From the NCBI GenBank assembly GCA_009746045.1, contig RPFO01000156.1, forward strand, positions 64,001 to 128,000: a stretch of 64,000 nucleotides of DNA. The letters are read 5' to 3'. Each line of letters opens with the position of its first letter. The first letter of the stretch is position 1. The translations under genes were made by a program, and so were the position numbers. Of this stretch, positions 32,520-43,927 are shown piece by piece. The notes under the pieces were generated by a model. It was not told where the DNA came from and did not search any database. It worked only from the letters and a program-made list of their open reading frames with translations. The stretch is from Mesostigma viride (taxonomy: Eukaryota > Streptophyta > Mesostigmatophyceae > Mesostigmatales > Mesostigmataceae).

Positions 32520-35500
32520 ACCAAACAGCCTTGCTCTAGGTGGGAGGCATCCCAGTGGGCTGGGCAGCCACGTGGTGGCTGCAGCAGGTCCTTCAGAGTT
32601 CAGACACACTCTGCTGGACAGGGGTCAGGGTGGAGTCACTCCCCTGGCTGAGAATTTCGCCTGGCTCTGTCATGGAGCTGCAGAAGAGTCTTAAGGACTT
32701 TGTAATGGGCCTTGGGTCTTCATGGAATGGACCCTGCAAGGGCAGCCCAAGTGTTGGCTCTAACAGGTTGCTGTACATTTGTATATATTCTCTGTAACCA
32801 ACCTGTTGCATGCTAATAAAATCCCTGGTTGTGTGACCATGTTGGACGTGGTTGCCAGGGGCCTCACTATGGGTTATACTCCTTTATAATAAAACATAAT
32901 CTTGTTATTGTCATGTCTTGTTGTTTGTGATGCTCAGTTCCAGGAGCTGATCCAAACCTGGAGGAGATGGGGTGGGGTTCGATTCCCCAGCTGACCTCAG
33001 CCTGGCATGTATGAATCCTGAGTTTATCCCTCAGTGAGGACATGGGCTCCCCATGTGTTGGCTAACATTTGTCAGGGCTCTCTCAGTCTTTGGAAGGATT
33101 TAAAAGATAAAGGAGGCTCCGTGGCGGGCGCCATATGAACGGGCGCCTGTGATAACTGGATGACCAGGAACTCACAATAGTACGTTCATGGACTCCTCTA
33201 TCCAAACTCCTCTGACTAAGTGAAGACCTAACTTTAATCTACACCAGGTTCCCAAAGAAAGGGTTGGGATGTCATGTGGGTCAGAGGGCAACCTTTGAAC
33301 CAATGAGCAGGCCTAGCTAATATTTGGAGGCACCTCAGGTTCCAAAAGAAAAGGCAGGTCTGGTCTCTGGGAGGGATCAGATGTCTGAAGGCTTGTGGGG
33401 ACAGTGGCTGATAGGTTCTCAGGCTGGTCCAAGCTCCAAAACAAGAAAGGGTTGGAGTTAGCATATTGGGGCACCAATGTGCTAGATGGATGCAGGTTGA
33501 GGAGACCTTTCCAACGCCGTGTCAACCGCCTAGAACAGACAAGGGACTAGAAAGTTATCAAGTCCCGAAGTACTGCCGACCGGTGGGCGAGGGCGGGGCA
33601 CGCTCAGGGCATAGTGGACAGGACACGTGGCAGGCCGTGCCTGCACAGGCTTAGCCTGTACACTCACGTGACTGGGACACAGTGTACTGAGGGCTCAACG
33701 GTACTGTGGCTAGTAGAAGCAGTAACCAGCCAGCAGGTCTGCAAGGATGTAAGTCCTTGCAGGACTGTGGCAGGTCCTGTGCTGTCCTAGACACAGGATA
33801 GCCAGAGATTCCTGTATGCTGCCTGCAACAAGGATGCAGGGCAGCGATACGAGGCTCTGGCAATGTAGCGTTGCCCAGCGTTGCTCATGACCGAGGAACA
33901 AGGATGGAACGAGGTTGCATATAGCTCGAGGCTCAACGAGGCAACGAGCGTCTTCACACACGAACCTTGGTCGTCACGACGAGTGGCGAGCCTATCGAGG
34001 GTCGTAGGCCTGGTGTGAGGATAAAGGTTGCTAGCCAGCAGCCTAGGGTCATTCCAGCCGGCAAGGACCAGGAGCTCACATGCTCTGCTGACGAGTTGCT
34101 GCGAAGCATCCCCCCCCCCTTAAGCTTGTTATGCGTTATGTACCTAGTCCTAGCTGTCTCCTACCGGCCAAACATTTTGCAAGGCTTGCGCTTTATGAAA
34201 AGAACTGTACGCATCTACTTCTAGTAGTAAAAATCTCAAATGTGCAGTGAGCGCGCCGCGCCCAGAATCTGGGCACCGCGCCAGTGCCCGCTGCCCGCTG
34301 GTACCCCCGAAAAATTCTAAGTCCAAACCGCGTGGTCAGACGTAAAATACGCGTAAAATACGTCGAGGCCCATAATATGCTTTATCCCGCATTTTATCGC
34401 AAAAGTGCGGCGTACATAACAACCCGGAATGCGGACGGTGTATTCGATACAACCCTACAAACAAACAACAACAAGATACGGTGTAGGGGTCCGGCTGACC
34501 CAGGGCTGCGATCTTTTGAACCTAAAATCAAATCCAGGCCATTTCCCCGGGAAAAAAAATCAAATCCAGGGCGGGCTGACGATCTCTAAAGTCGATACTG
34601 TAGCTGTTGGCGATCCTAAACCTGCTGAGTCAGGCTCTGACTAGTACTCAATGGATTTCCTGCGGATACCATACGCCGGGGTCGCTATCGTTGTGGACAT
34701 CGAGCGATTCACGGACGCACTATTTGCCTCTGACAGGCTCTGACCGACGCTTCGGGGGTGGCTGACGAGTGACGCCACCATCCGCCAGCTAGGACTGCGT
34801 CTTTTTTTTTTTTTTTTTTTTTTTTGCATGACGCTGACAAAATATCTGCGCAACATCTGCGTTTGCTGCGCAATGCCGGGCTTTTTGGGAATATACTCAA
34901 CTCAACTCAATGTCGAGCTTTTTGATTCTTAGAAGTTAGAATGTGACGCTTCGATGATTTCGTTGGAGCGGCGTCTCTCAGAGAGGGGCGCGCGTAGACA
35001 GCCCGATTCACGGACAAAAGCGGCCCCGGCCCTGCAGTACTGTGGGACACAACAACAACAACAACAACAACAACAACAGTACTGTAGTGCCGATTGCCGA
35101 ACCCTGGCATTCAGTCAACGGTCGTCAACAGATCTGCCTTTCCTTCAGCATATCTGAACAAATCTTAAATAGAGTTGTAACATCGGAAGTGAACGACGGA
35201 GCCCCCGGAGACGCAGTTTCCACGAGTCGAGGCTCTTGCAGGCACCAAGGCAACTTTAGGTAGCTGGCATTCGTGGACCAATTTGACTGCCACTTGCCAT
35301 CGGAAAATCAGGAACTGTACGGTAAATGTAAATGACGACATAAAGACTCAGTTTGTATCTCAGTTTGTATCTCCTGACACTAGCAGTATCCCAGCATCTC
35401 TAAAGATCGCGCAGTGAAGGAACGTCGGTTCGATCGACATATTCGCTTTGCCTTGTGACTGACAAAGCAAGTGCACGCAAGCTGTGCATTAATTTCATGA

Positions 35501-36068
35501 GGCTGGTTGCTTTTTAATGTCGGGAGGGCTGGTGCAACGTTACGACGTGGCATAAACGCGGGTGGTTTCCACATTAAAGTCCGACCCCCTGCTACATTGC
35601 CACCACCAAGAGCATATTCTTTGGTTGGGACGAGGCTAGGCATCACAAAACTAAATTGGCGTCGTTTAATTTTGTGGCTTGTTTCGAACCCGTGCTTTAT
35701 AATACGTAGACGCTGCATGCCCAGCCGGCGGGCAATCCTGAAGTCAAGGCTGACGCACCATTGCCGCAGCTGAGATCCATTCCATCTTAAGGATATACAA
35801 CTAGTTTAGAAGTGTTCCATGGCAAAAGGGAGCGTTTTAAGGTAAGGACTCTTGTGGATGCCTGAACGCAGCCCGTTGCACATGTAGAGATCGATGCCCG
35901 TGAGATACATGCTAATAGCCGCTGGTTGCGAGCATGCGAGGTCCTGGGAGGACGAAATCCCTTTAGTGTGGCTGAGTTTCTCGTGGAGTTCCCTTTCTTT
36001 AATGTTCGTGCATTGAAAATTGCAGCAGGTTCTTGGGGCTCAAATCCTATGCGGTGCCCTCCGGAAAG
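32520..36068. other. Intergenic region after copia, up to the kinase
   Basis: No gene recognised. Just after the copia frame come TGTAACC and AATAAA, a possible 3' end. A tRNA T-arm-like GGGGTTCGATTCCCC lies at about 32974-32988, with a D-arm-like block upstream. A possible LTR start TGTTGGCTAACA lies at about 33056. A 23-24 base poly-T occurs at 34803-34825 and a (CAA)n tract at 35050-35080. TAAAATACG motifs recur near 34335-34370. Confidence 0.5.
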
Positions 36069-39000
36069 ATGCTGGAGGCTTCGGGAAAGGACGTCGCATT
36101 CGACTGCCAGGGACAAAACACTGCAGCGATCGATGTCCCGGATAGCACGTTGAACCCATGCAGCCCCCGGGGTCCAAACCCTTGTCAAGTTGTTCAATCC
36201 AGCTCGCTCTCGGCAATTCCGACCTTTCCAACCAAAGCAACGTCCGACTCGCAAAGTAAGCGCGATGTCATGAACATGGAATAGGACTGTAATTAATTCC
36301 TTTATCGCTGCTTTTCAGACATCATGGTTAGCTCATGTGCACTGTTGTAGGCTAATTGGCTTGGCGCTGTGACTTGCAACAGGCGCTGTGTGTCTCGCTT
36401 GTTTCTTTGTTTGTTGTAATGGTGGTGATAGTGGTATTGGCGGCGTTTCTTCCTCAACCGTACCAGTATCATTGTCTTTTCTGCATTTTCTTGACGCTAT
36501 AGCATTGCCTTGGTCATGTGCTTGTCTTCCTGACCTTCCAGAGCAACGAACCAAGGCGGCATCAGCTGCCATTCCTGAGAATGTAAGTTGATGTCATTCC
36601 TACGTTGCTGTCATCCCTCTTCCATTAAGTTCTTGTCATTTCCCTGCTTTTTTTGTTCAATCCGGAACTTATTAGACAAGTTCGAAACTTCTTGTCTCTC
36701 CAAGCAAGGCAGAAGTAGATTAGTAGCCTTCCCACACATGCTTGGGATCAAATCGGCAGAAATCATCAGTAGCGTATTTCTTTTTCCCTAAATAATTTGC
36801 AGAGGCAATCAAACCTCCAGAGGATTAACATGTAAACTCGGTATTGTATATGAAGATAAAGCATGGTGGTATGCCTTTTAAAACGCTTGGCCTGACTCCT
36901 TCAAGTTCCCTTTCAATGCTGCCTGCTTTGTGTTAATCCTTTCTTCAAATGGGGTTTTGCAGAGAATTGTCGTGGATTATGGACCCTGGCAGAGCCTGTC
37001 AGAGTTCACGGACATGACCGAGATCGGCCGTGGCCGCCTGTCAGTTGTGTGGGCGGGAAAGTGCAAGGACACGGGCCTCATGTTCGCGATCAAAAAGTAC
37101 AAGAAGCGGGAGATCCTGCAGGGACCCATGTCCCACGCGCTCAAGCAGAACGTGCAGCGCGAGGTCTCCCTCCTCAAATCGTTGCGGTAAGCACAGTAAT
37201 AGAGATGGATTTTATTGGATGAACCGCCAAACTTCTCATTCGCTTAAGTGATTGCGGTGGGGTTAACTGTTAAGTTCCCTGCATTTTTCGTTTCACCGCG
37301 ATTTGTTATAAATAGTTTGAAGACTCTTATGCTCTTTTAAAGCTTCTTATGTTTTCTGAAAGTAACATTTTTTTCAAAGTTTATCTGTGGCTGTGGCAAC
37401 AAGCAGAAAACTCACATATATTTTCCATTCGCCCATGATGGCATTGTCTCTTGTGCCCTGCAGCGGTACCTACTCTGTCTGCCTCCTGCACTTATAAATA
37501 TGCTGCGTTCTAATAGGCGTTCTTCATGCTTCCTTGTGCTTGTGCTGGCATCCGCAGTGGCATCTCCTCCATCTGCCATCTGTATGGCACATTTGAGGAC
37601 ACAGATGGCGCTTACCTGGTGCAGGAGTACTGCCCTGGCGGAGACCTGCTGGACGTGCTCAAGGAGTTTGACGGCTGTGTCTCCGAGGACATCTTGGTGC
37701 CCCTCGTGCTGGCGCCGCTTCTCAAGTGCCTGGCGCACGTGCACGAAAAGGGCATCATGCACCGAGGTGAGCTGTGGGCTGTGTTATGTACAGAATAGGC
37801 CCTGTATCGGTAGTAGGCTTAACAATACGGAGGCATAAGGGGGGCATCATGCACCGAGGTGAGCCAAGTGCCGTACTACTTTCTTTGGGATCGCAAACCA
37901 TCAGACCCCTTCTGCTCCGTCCGACTTAAGCCGGTCACAACCAAAATGACCGACTTAAACTGCTAACTTAATGCCTTAATTTCACATTTTGGGCGGACGA
38001 CTTAAACTGCAGGTACTCGAAAGACGAAAACCAGAAAAAAAGCTTGTAGACCATGTGTGGACTGAAATTAAGTAGGCGAATAAGAGATAAGCAGGTGTCA
38101 GCAAGCCTCTCCCTGCTGCGCCACGCCGTTCTTGGGCGTACGGCGCTCCGTTTCTTGAAGATTTAGGTCCGAAGTCACAGAAGGGGCAAACAGCTCTCGA
38201 ACTTTCGCCCCACCTAAACTGGTGACCTAAACTACCCGAAAAGCTAGTCGTTCGGAGGTGGCAGAAGGGGTCTATGAAGGTGGACCGTAGGTACCCCCCC
38301 CCCCCCCCCCCTGCCAGAGAGGGTGATGCGTAATCATGTGTGCAGACATCTAGTATCAGCTTGTGATAGCTCAGCTGAAATGTCTCATCAAGAGGATCCA
38401 GAATCATGTGTACGACACCCAGTTTGAAATCGCCCTCTACAAGTTAGCAAGTGGTAAGTTGCAGCAGCAAAAAATAGGGTTTGGCTCCCAGGAGGCAGCT
38501 GGCTTGACTTTTTCCCACATTTCATGGCACTGAAGGGATGTTGCGTCCTAAAAATCACGCTAAATGAACAGGCTAACTCGCCGTGGACGTATCTAATAAG
38601 CTGCGAAAATTCAGCGCCAGAAGTTTTTTTTGGTGGCCATGCCAAGGTTCGGGGGATGCCCCCCCCCCCCCCATTTGGCCTGAAGTGTGACCTTTTGGCT
38701 GGGCTGGGTGCACATTTGGCGGGGCGCGCCAGTTGGCGCCTAAGTCCTGGCGCCGGGTACCGAAGGTTACCTATGGTTCACCTTAACTGACGTGGCAGCT
38801 AACTGATAGCCTCGTTCCATAAACACAGCTTTTTTTTCGGTCTATGGGTACTCTTTCTTAAATTTCCCCCCCTTGCTTGTGCCGTAAGTTTCACGGGCAC
38901 CTCGGCTCAACCTTCCATCTTCAGCTGTGTCGTGCTGCATAGATGTTGCTGCGACCCTTGCTTACATTTGCGCCATCTGTCCATGTCGCGATGATAAATG

Positions 39001-41214
39001 GCAATCAAGTGAGTCATATTCCCAATTTTTTTTTTTTTTCGTGGGGTTGGGGTGCAACGTGATGTCACCTTGCCTTGCCTTCCATTCAGACCTCAAGCCG
39101 GAGAACGTCTTTGTCGATGCGGCCGGTCGCCCCCGCCTGGGTGACTTTGGGCTAGCCATCAACTTCCTGGAAGAGCAACCCATCGAGCGCGTAGGCACGC
39201 TGGATTACATGGCCCCTGGTGAGTTCTTAGCTTTGGTCCTTGTAGTGTTTCATTCTCGCTTTTGCTAGTGGTGCCTTATGGGGGCGCTACGTTGGTTGTA
39301 GTCTGGGAGATTTGCCAGGTGGGGCTGATAAGACCCTGCCCTTTCTTACTTGTCTTTTCTACCCCTGTCCCTCCTTTCTCTTCTTTGATGTTTTTTTTCT
39401 TGACCCACTTTGCTCACCTTCCCTGTGTATCTGCCTGCACCCGTGTCCACGATGTCCTCTTCCACCCCCCCTCCCTTTGCTCAGAGGTGCTCATCCACTC
39501 CGCCAACCGCCGCAGCGCCAACGCCGGCCCGCCCCAGCCCTACACCTGCAAAGTCGACACGTGGGCGGTCGGCATCCTCGCCTACGAGATGCTCACTGGT
39601 GTCCCGCCCTTTGAGGTTGCCTCCGAGTCCAACACTGCGGCCCTCATCCTCTGGACCGATGTCCCCATCAACGGTGTGTGGCCCGCCCACATGTCCGTTG
39701 AGGCGATCTCGTTCATAAAACTGGCGCTTCGGAAGATGCCCGACTCGCGCCCCTCCGCCACCGAGATGCTCTACCACCCCTGGTTTACCAAGTACTGTCC
39801 TGACCTTGCCGCAGAGGCCGCCAAGTCGCCCAAGGCAGCTCGGCCAAAGCTCGGGCGGCCCTCGGTGGGGGCCAACTGGTCCCGTAACCCCACCGCGGCG
39901 AGCGTGCTGCAGAGCATCGCGGTTACGCCCGGCCCTGCTCTCAAGGTGTGCGAAGATTCCTCTCCCGCCCCCGATGAAGAGGAGCCGGTGCCCCGCGTCC
40001 AGCACGGGCAGTCCTTCCCCAACATCCGCGTCTTGGCGGCGGAAATGGCCACGCCGGCATCCCCGACTGCTGAAAGCCGCATGTCCGGCCGCCACTCGGT
40101 GAGCGACACCAAGAAAGCGCACCAGCAGCGTGCGGCCACGAAGGCGCTGACTGCATCGTCCAGCAAGGCCGCCCCCTCGACCGGCAGCGCGCCCAAGCTG
40201 GTGCGATCTGGCGCCACCTGTGACATGTCGGCGGTCACGCACCACATGCCGCAACAGCAGGCGGGGTGCATGCTGGAGAGCGTGGGGGCGGGTGTCCGCA
40301 GCCCCCGATTCGCCCATGAACCCGAGGAGTGCCATTGGGACGGTGGCAATGGTGGCAACGGCTCCCATGTTGGTTCACCACGTTGGGTGTTGGCCAGCAC
40401 GCATTCCGATGACTTCTTGTACGTTGCTGAGGGCGCATTAGTTCTGGAAGCAGAGCCTGAGGGTGTGGAGGAGGTGCCGCGGTCACCGGTCTTTGGGTCG
40501 GCGATGGGGCACGGCACCAGCCTAACAAATCCCCAGGGGGCAATTAGCAGCATCAGCATGAATAGCGGGAGCAGCAGCGGCGCAGAGCCACAGGTGGCGG
40601 CGGCGGCGGTACCGCGCCTGAGCGCCGTCAGGGAGGCGGTCATGGCGGCCAGGGATGCCGAGGAGGGTCGCTCGTTCCCGATCGCCGAGGCTATGGCGAG
40701 CCGCAGCACGGGCGCAAATGCAGGTAGCAGCGGCTGTTTGCTGTCGACGTCCGCGGCTGAGGGGGAAGTGCGCGCATGCGTGCCGGTGGCGGCTGCCAGT
40801 GGGACCCACAAGATGGTCCCCAGCAGCCAAAATGGGCGGGAGGCGGACGTGTGGGCGAGCAGCAGGTCCCCGGAAGGTGGGGTCAGCCGCAAGTTTGGGT
40901 CGCTCGGGTCTGGGGGGCGGGAGGTGGAGGTGCGGCCGGTCACTCCAGACGTTGCGAGGGAGCCGAGGAAGTCGGGGCCAGGGGCTTTGTTTGTGAGGGA
41001 GTCGCCCATGGCGGACGCGAGCAGGGAGCCCAGGAGGTCAGGCCCCGGCTTGATGCATGCGAGGGAGGACGGGCGGCCATCAGCGTCGGAGCTGTCGAGG
41101 ACGCCTGTGGGGCTATATGGGCCTCATTCCCAGCATGGGCAAGGAGGGATTTTCCAGCAACCCAGCAGCACCGGGGCGGCGCGCTGCATCCTGCCGGCCT
41201 TGGTCAAGGCCTGA
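36069..41214 (+). CDS. Serine/threonine protein kinase (Aurora/CAMK-like) with long disordered tail, 6 exons
   Basis: Exons: 36069-36255, 36542-36582, 36963-37186, 37558-37766, 39090-39218, 39485-41214; every GT-AG junction keeps frame, 839 residues. The first two exons give a Ser/Thr-rich leader; the ATG at 36069 is the first after an in-frame stop. Kinase core: glycine loop IGRGRLSVV (about 97-105), ATP-binding Lys near 120 in FAIKKY, alpha-C Glu in QREVSLL, HRDLKPEN at 219-226, DFG at 239-241, VGTLDYMAPE ending at 264, and HPWF near 360. All catalytic residues are present. GTLDYMAPE resembles Aurora-type activation segments. Residues about 370-839 are Ser/Ala/Pro/Gly-rich, probably disordered, with SPRF, SPRW and REPR(K/R)SGPG repeats. 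A border copy of exon 4 lies in the next intron. Confidence 0.88.
37842..37864 (+). repeat. Exact 23-bp copy of the kinase exon 4 5' splice site
   Basis: GGGCATCATGCACCGAG|GTGAGC is repeated without mismatch 92 bp downstream of the true junction (37750-37772). The copied donor is as good as the real one. Using it would add 92 intron bases and shift frame. Confidence 0.9.
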
Positions 41215-42048
41215 ATTTTTGCTCCCGCAATTTTGGTGACAAAGAGAACTGTTGTACAGCCCCTGAGTGCCCCAGCTTGCGTGCACGCCAATTTTGGGCC
41301 AGTTGATTATTCTTGCTGTTTTCCAAGCTTTCTCCTTGTTTATATCGTCAAGTTAGCATGTGGTTGCCAAGACTGGCGGTCACAATAGCAGTCTGTCTGT
41401 GCACGTATTATATGCAATTTTTCTAGATTATTTATTTATGGCCAGTTTTTTACCTGGGTATCTGGCAAGTAGATCCTGCTTAGCAGTATCTTGGCAATGC
41501 TTTCCAACAGCACCTCCTGTATTATATTCTCACGTGCCTTGGGAAACAAAGACGTAAAGGCTTTTTCGATGCTCCGGCCAGCTTGGTAAAATGAGCCATC
41601 TTCCTTCCGTGGCAGCTGACATGGCAGCCAATCTGGTGTCTTTCATTGAAAAACACTAAAAGATTTTGATGCAGCTTTGGGTTTTCCTACCATGTTTAGC
41701 GTACCGTATGTGGCTGAGGTGTCCTGGCCATGTGTACATTCTTTGCCTGCGATGCGCTTTCGTTGTCCTTTTGACAAAAAAAATTATATACTAATATATC
41801 GCTAGAGGTAAACCTGTTATTTGATTTCAAATGACATTGAATTGAATTGAATTGGAACATAATTCCGTTGGGAGTACATGTAGCACATATCCCTGAGAAG
41901 GGGCATATGGCTTTTAAACGTGCTCTTGAGAACTTGAGAATTTGGGAACTGGACTCAATCGAGACAGTCGTAAAAATTTTTCCCCGTTTCTCAAATTCAC
42001 AATTTCTCAGAGATGAATTAAGAGGTAGGTTGAAATTACATAAGAGGC
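41215..42048. other. Kinase 3' flank and a short retroelement tail
   Basis: No gene. At about 41826-41920 there is a minus-orientation, extremely truncated copy of the ORF1-only element: an (AATTG)n tail followed by the reverse complement of the CTCC-CAAC-GGA hairpin and UTR. Confidence 0.65.
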
Positions 42049-43393
42049 ATGCCTCTATATGCCGCGCTCAGCAATGAAAATACGCCTGCAGCTTCGCCAA
42101 CCGGCCAGACAGAAGGCAGCGGCGCCACTAGCCAAGCTCTAGTGGTCGCCCAGCCCCCTCTCGAGCTCGCCTCGCCAGCAGCGTCGCCTGAACCCAAGCG
42201 CAGTCGCCCTGCCGAGCCGATTTTTGACGAGCAAAATTTTGACGCCAGCCAACCCGGCTTTTTCGACAAGCTCAACCCCGACAAGATCCTGAGCTACGTG
42301 TTCTGGGGATCCACCGCCTCGCTTATTGAACTGTGCAAGCAGCTCTTCCATCAGGGTCGTCTCGTCAATGGTCAGCAGCAGCGTCGCCCATACGAGTACA
42401 TCTTCACCGCCCCCCGCCCCCGGCTGCAGATATACGCCCTCTTCTCCCTCCTTGGACGCTCCATCTATGAGCTCTGGCCCCCCAAGCCCCTCACCACCAC
42501 CTTGACCGAATCCTCCATCCGCGCCCTCCTTAAGGAAGCTTTCGAGCAGCACGTGACCCCCCTTGCCACAGATGTGGCGGCAATGGGCGGCACGCTGGCT
42601 GCTGAGCTCCCCACCATCTCCACCGCCACCTCCACCCTCCTCGCCTCCTCCACCGCCACCACCCCCTCCTCCGACGCCATCACCGCCCAGCTCCGCGACA
42701 TCGACCAGCGTCTTAAGGACAATGCCATCGCTATCGAGGTCTTGCAGACCACCGCAGGCCTCACCGCCCAGGTGGTGAAGGACATTGCCGCCAAGCCAGC
42801 CCCTGCTGGCCTGGCCGGCGATGCTCCTCCCGCCATCACGACCTGGGCGGACATGCTTAAGCAGCACACCACCTCCACCACCTCCGCCGTCGCAGCCCAG
42901 CTCCAGCGGCAGACGCTTGACCTCCGCGAGGAGGCCGAGCTCGCCAAGCGCAGCCTCAACGTCATTGTCAAGAATCTCAAGATGGAGGAAGGTGAGAATT
43001 CCGAGAAGCTTGCGCGTGCTTTTGAGAGAGAAATCCTTGATCGCATGGGCCTTACTGGTGAGATCGAGCTGGCCGCCCACCGCCTTCCCCGCGCGCGGGG
43101 TAAGGCAGGGCCGCCCCCGCTCGATCCTTCTCACCTTTAAGACCCCGGCGGACAAGATTTCTTTTCTCAGACGCCGCAAGCGGCTCGAGAAGACTCTCTT
43201 CACCCTTGATGACGACTTGACCCTGGCGCAGCAACAACGGCGACGGGAGCTATGGCCGACCTACCTCCAGCTCCGGCAGACCAAGGCGGGCCAGCCGGTG
43301 TACTGTACTGGAAGGGGGCGGCCATCTACGTCGGCCACAAGCCCTGGCAGGCGACCGCCGCGACCCCAGCGACTCCAGACGCCCCAGCTTAGG
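42049..43393 (+). pseudogene. ORF1p-like protein of element B, frameshifted near its end
   Basis: The frame is open from an ATG supplied by the target duplication through 363 codons. Sequence includes CKQLFHQGRLVNGQQQRRPY, QLRDIDQRLKDNAIAIEV and RSLNVIVKNLKMEEGENSEK. A 4-bp GATC insertion near 43122 relative to copy A shifts the frame and stops it at 43140. The original C-terminus continues in another frame, and a 5-bp repeat of TACTG near 43305 breaks it again. The stop of the ancestral frame is near 43391. Confidence 0.8.
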
Positions 43394-43842
43394 GGAATAC
43401 AGCAGTAGTGTAGAATAGATAGACCGTGGCCATGTACATGTACGCCTCCTAGAGGCACTATCCCAGCTAAGCCACGCGCTTTATTTAATCATGTACATGT
43501 GTGCCTACGATGAGCCACACTCCAGATGATGCCTAGCTTTATTTAGTTATGCTGTGCCCATGCAGAGAGTTGCTCTCTGCTGAGATGCCACGCTCTAGTT
43601 TTTGTACAGTATAGCCATGATGATCTTCCCCCTCACAGGCATGCTCCCCCCTTACCCGGGCATAGCGTGATAGACCATGAGGGTGCAGGTGCCCTGGTGC
43701 ACCTAGAGCAGGGGTCCTTTACATCCCCACCCTTGCAGGAAGTAGCTTAGGATGTATGATAGGCCATATGCCCCCTCTCAAGGGCTATGTGCTACATATA
43801 CTCCCAACGGAGTTATGTTACAATTCAATTCAATTCAATTCA
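42059..43842 (+). mobile_element. ORF1-only non-LTR retroelement, copy B (5'-truncated)
   Basis: Flanked by the 10-bp duplication ATGCCTCTAT (42049-42058 and 43843-43852). The 3' end carries the CTCCCAACGGAG hairpin and an (AATTC)n tail. It lacks the 5' UTR and first codons present in copies A and C, so reverse transcription stopped early. Confidence 0.88.
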
Positions 43843-43927
43843 ATGCCTCTATCAAGATACATTAAATACTGAAGGCGAGTTTCTATTGGCGTAAATGTGT
43901 AGTATTGGACGACAAGATGTCAAGGGT

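Noticed and set aside
39481-41009. Long minus-strand frames opposite the kinase tail
   Set aside because: Shadows of the GC-rich last kinase exon; the plus strand has matching splice phases and motifs.
43300-43312. GTAC as another palindromic 4-bp insertion in copy B
   Set aside because: The length difference is five bases, a simple tandem repeat of TACTG.
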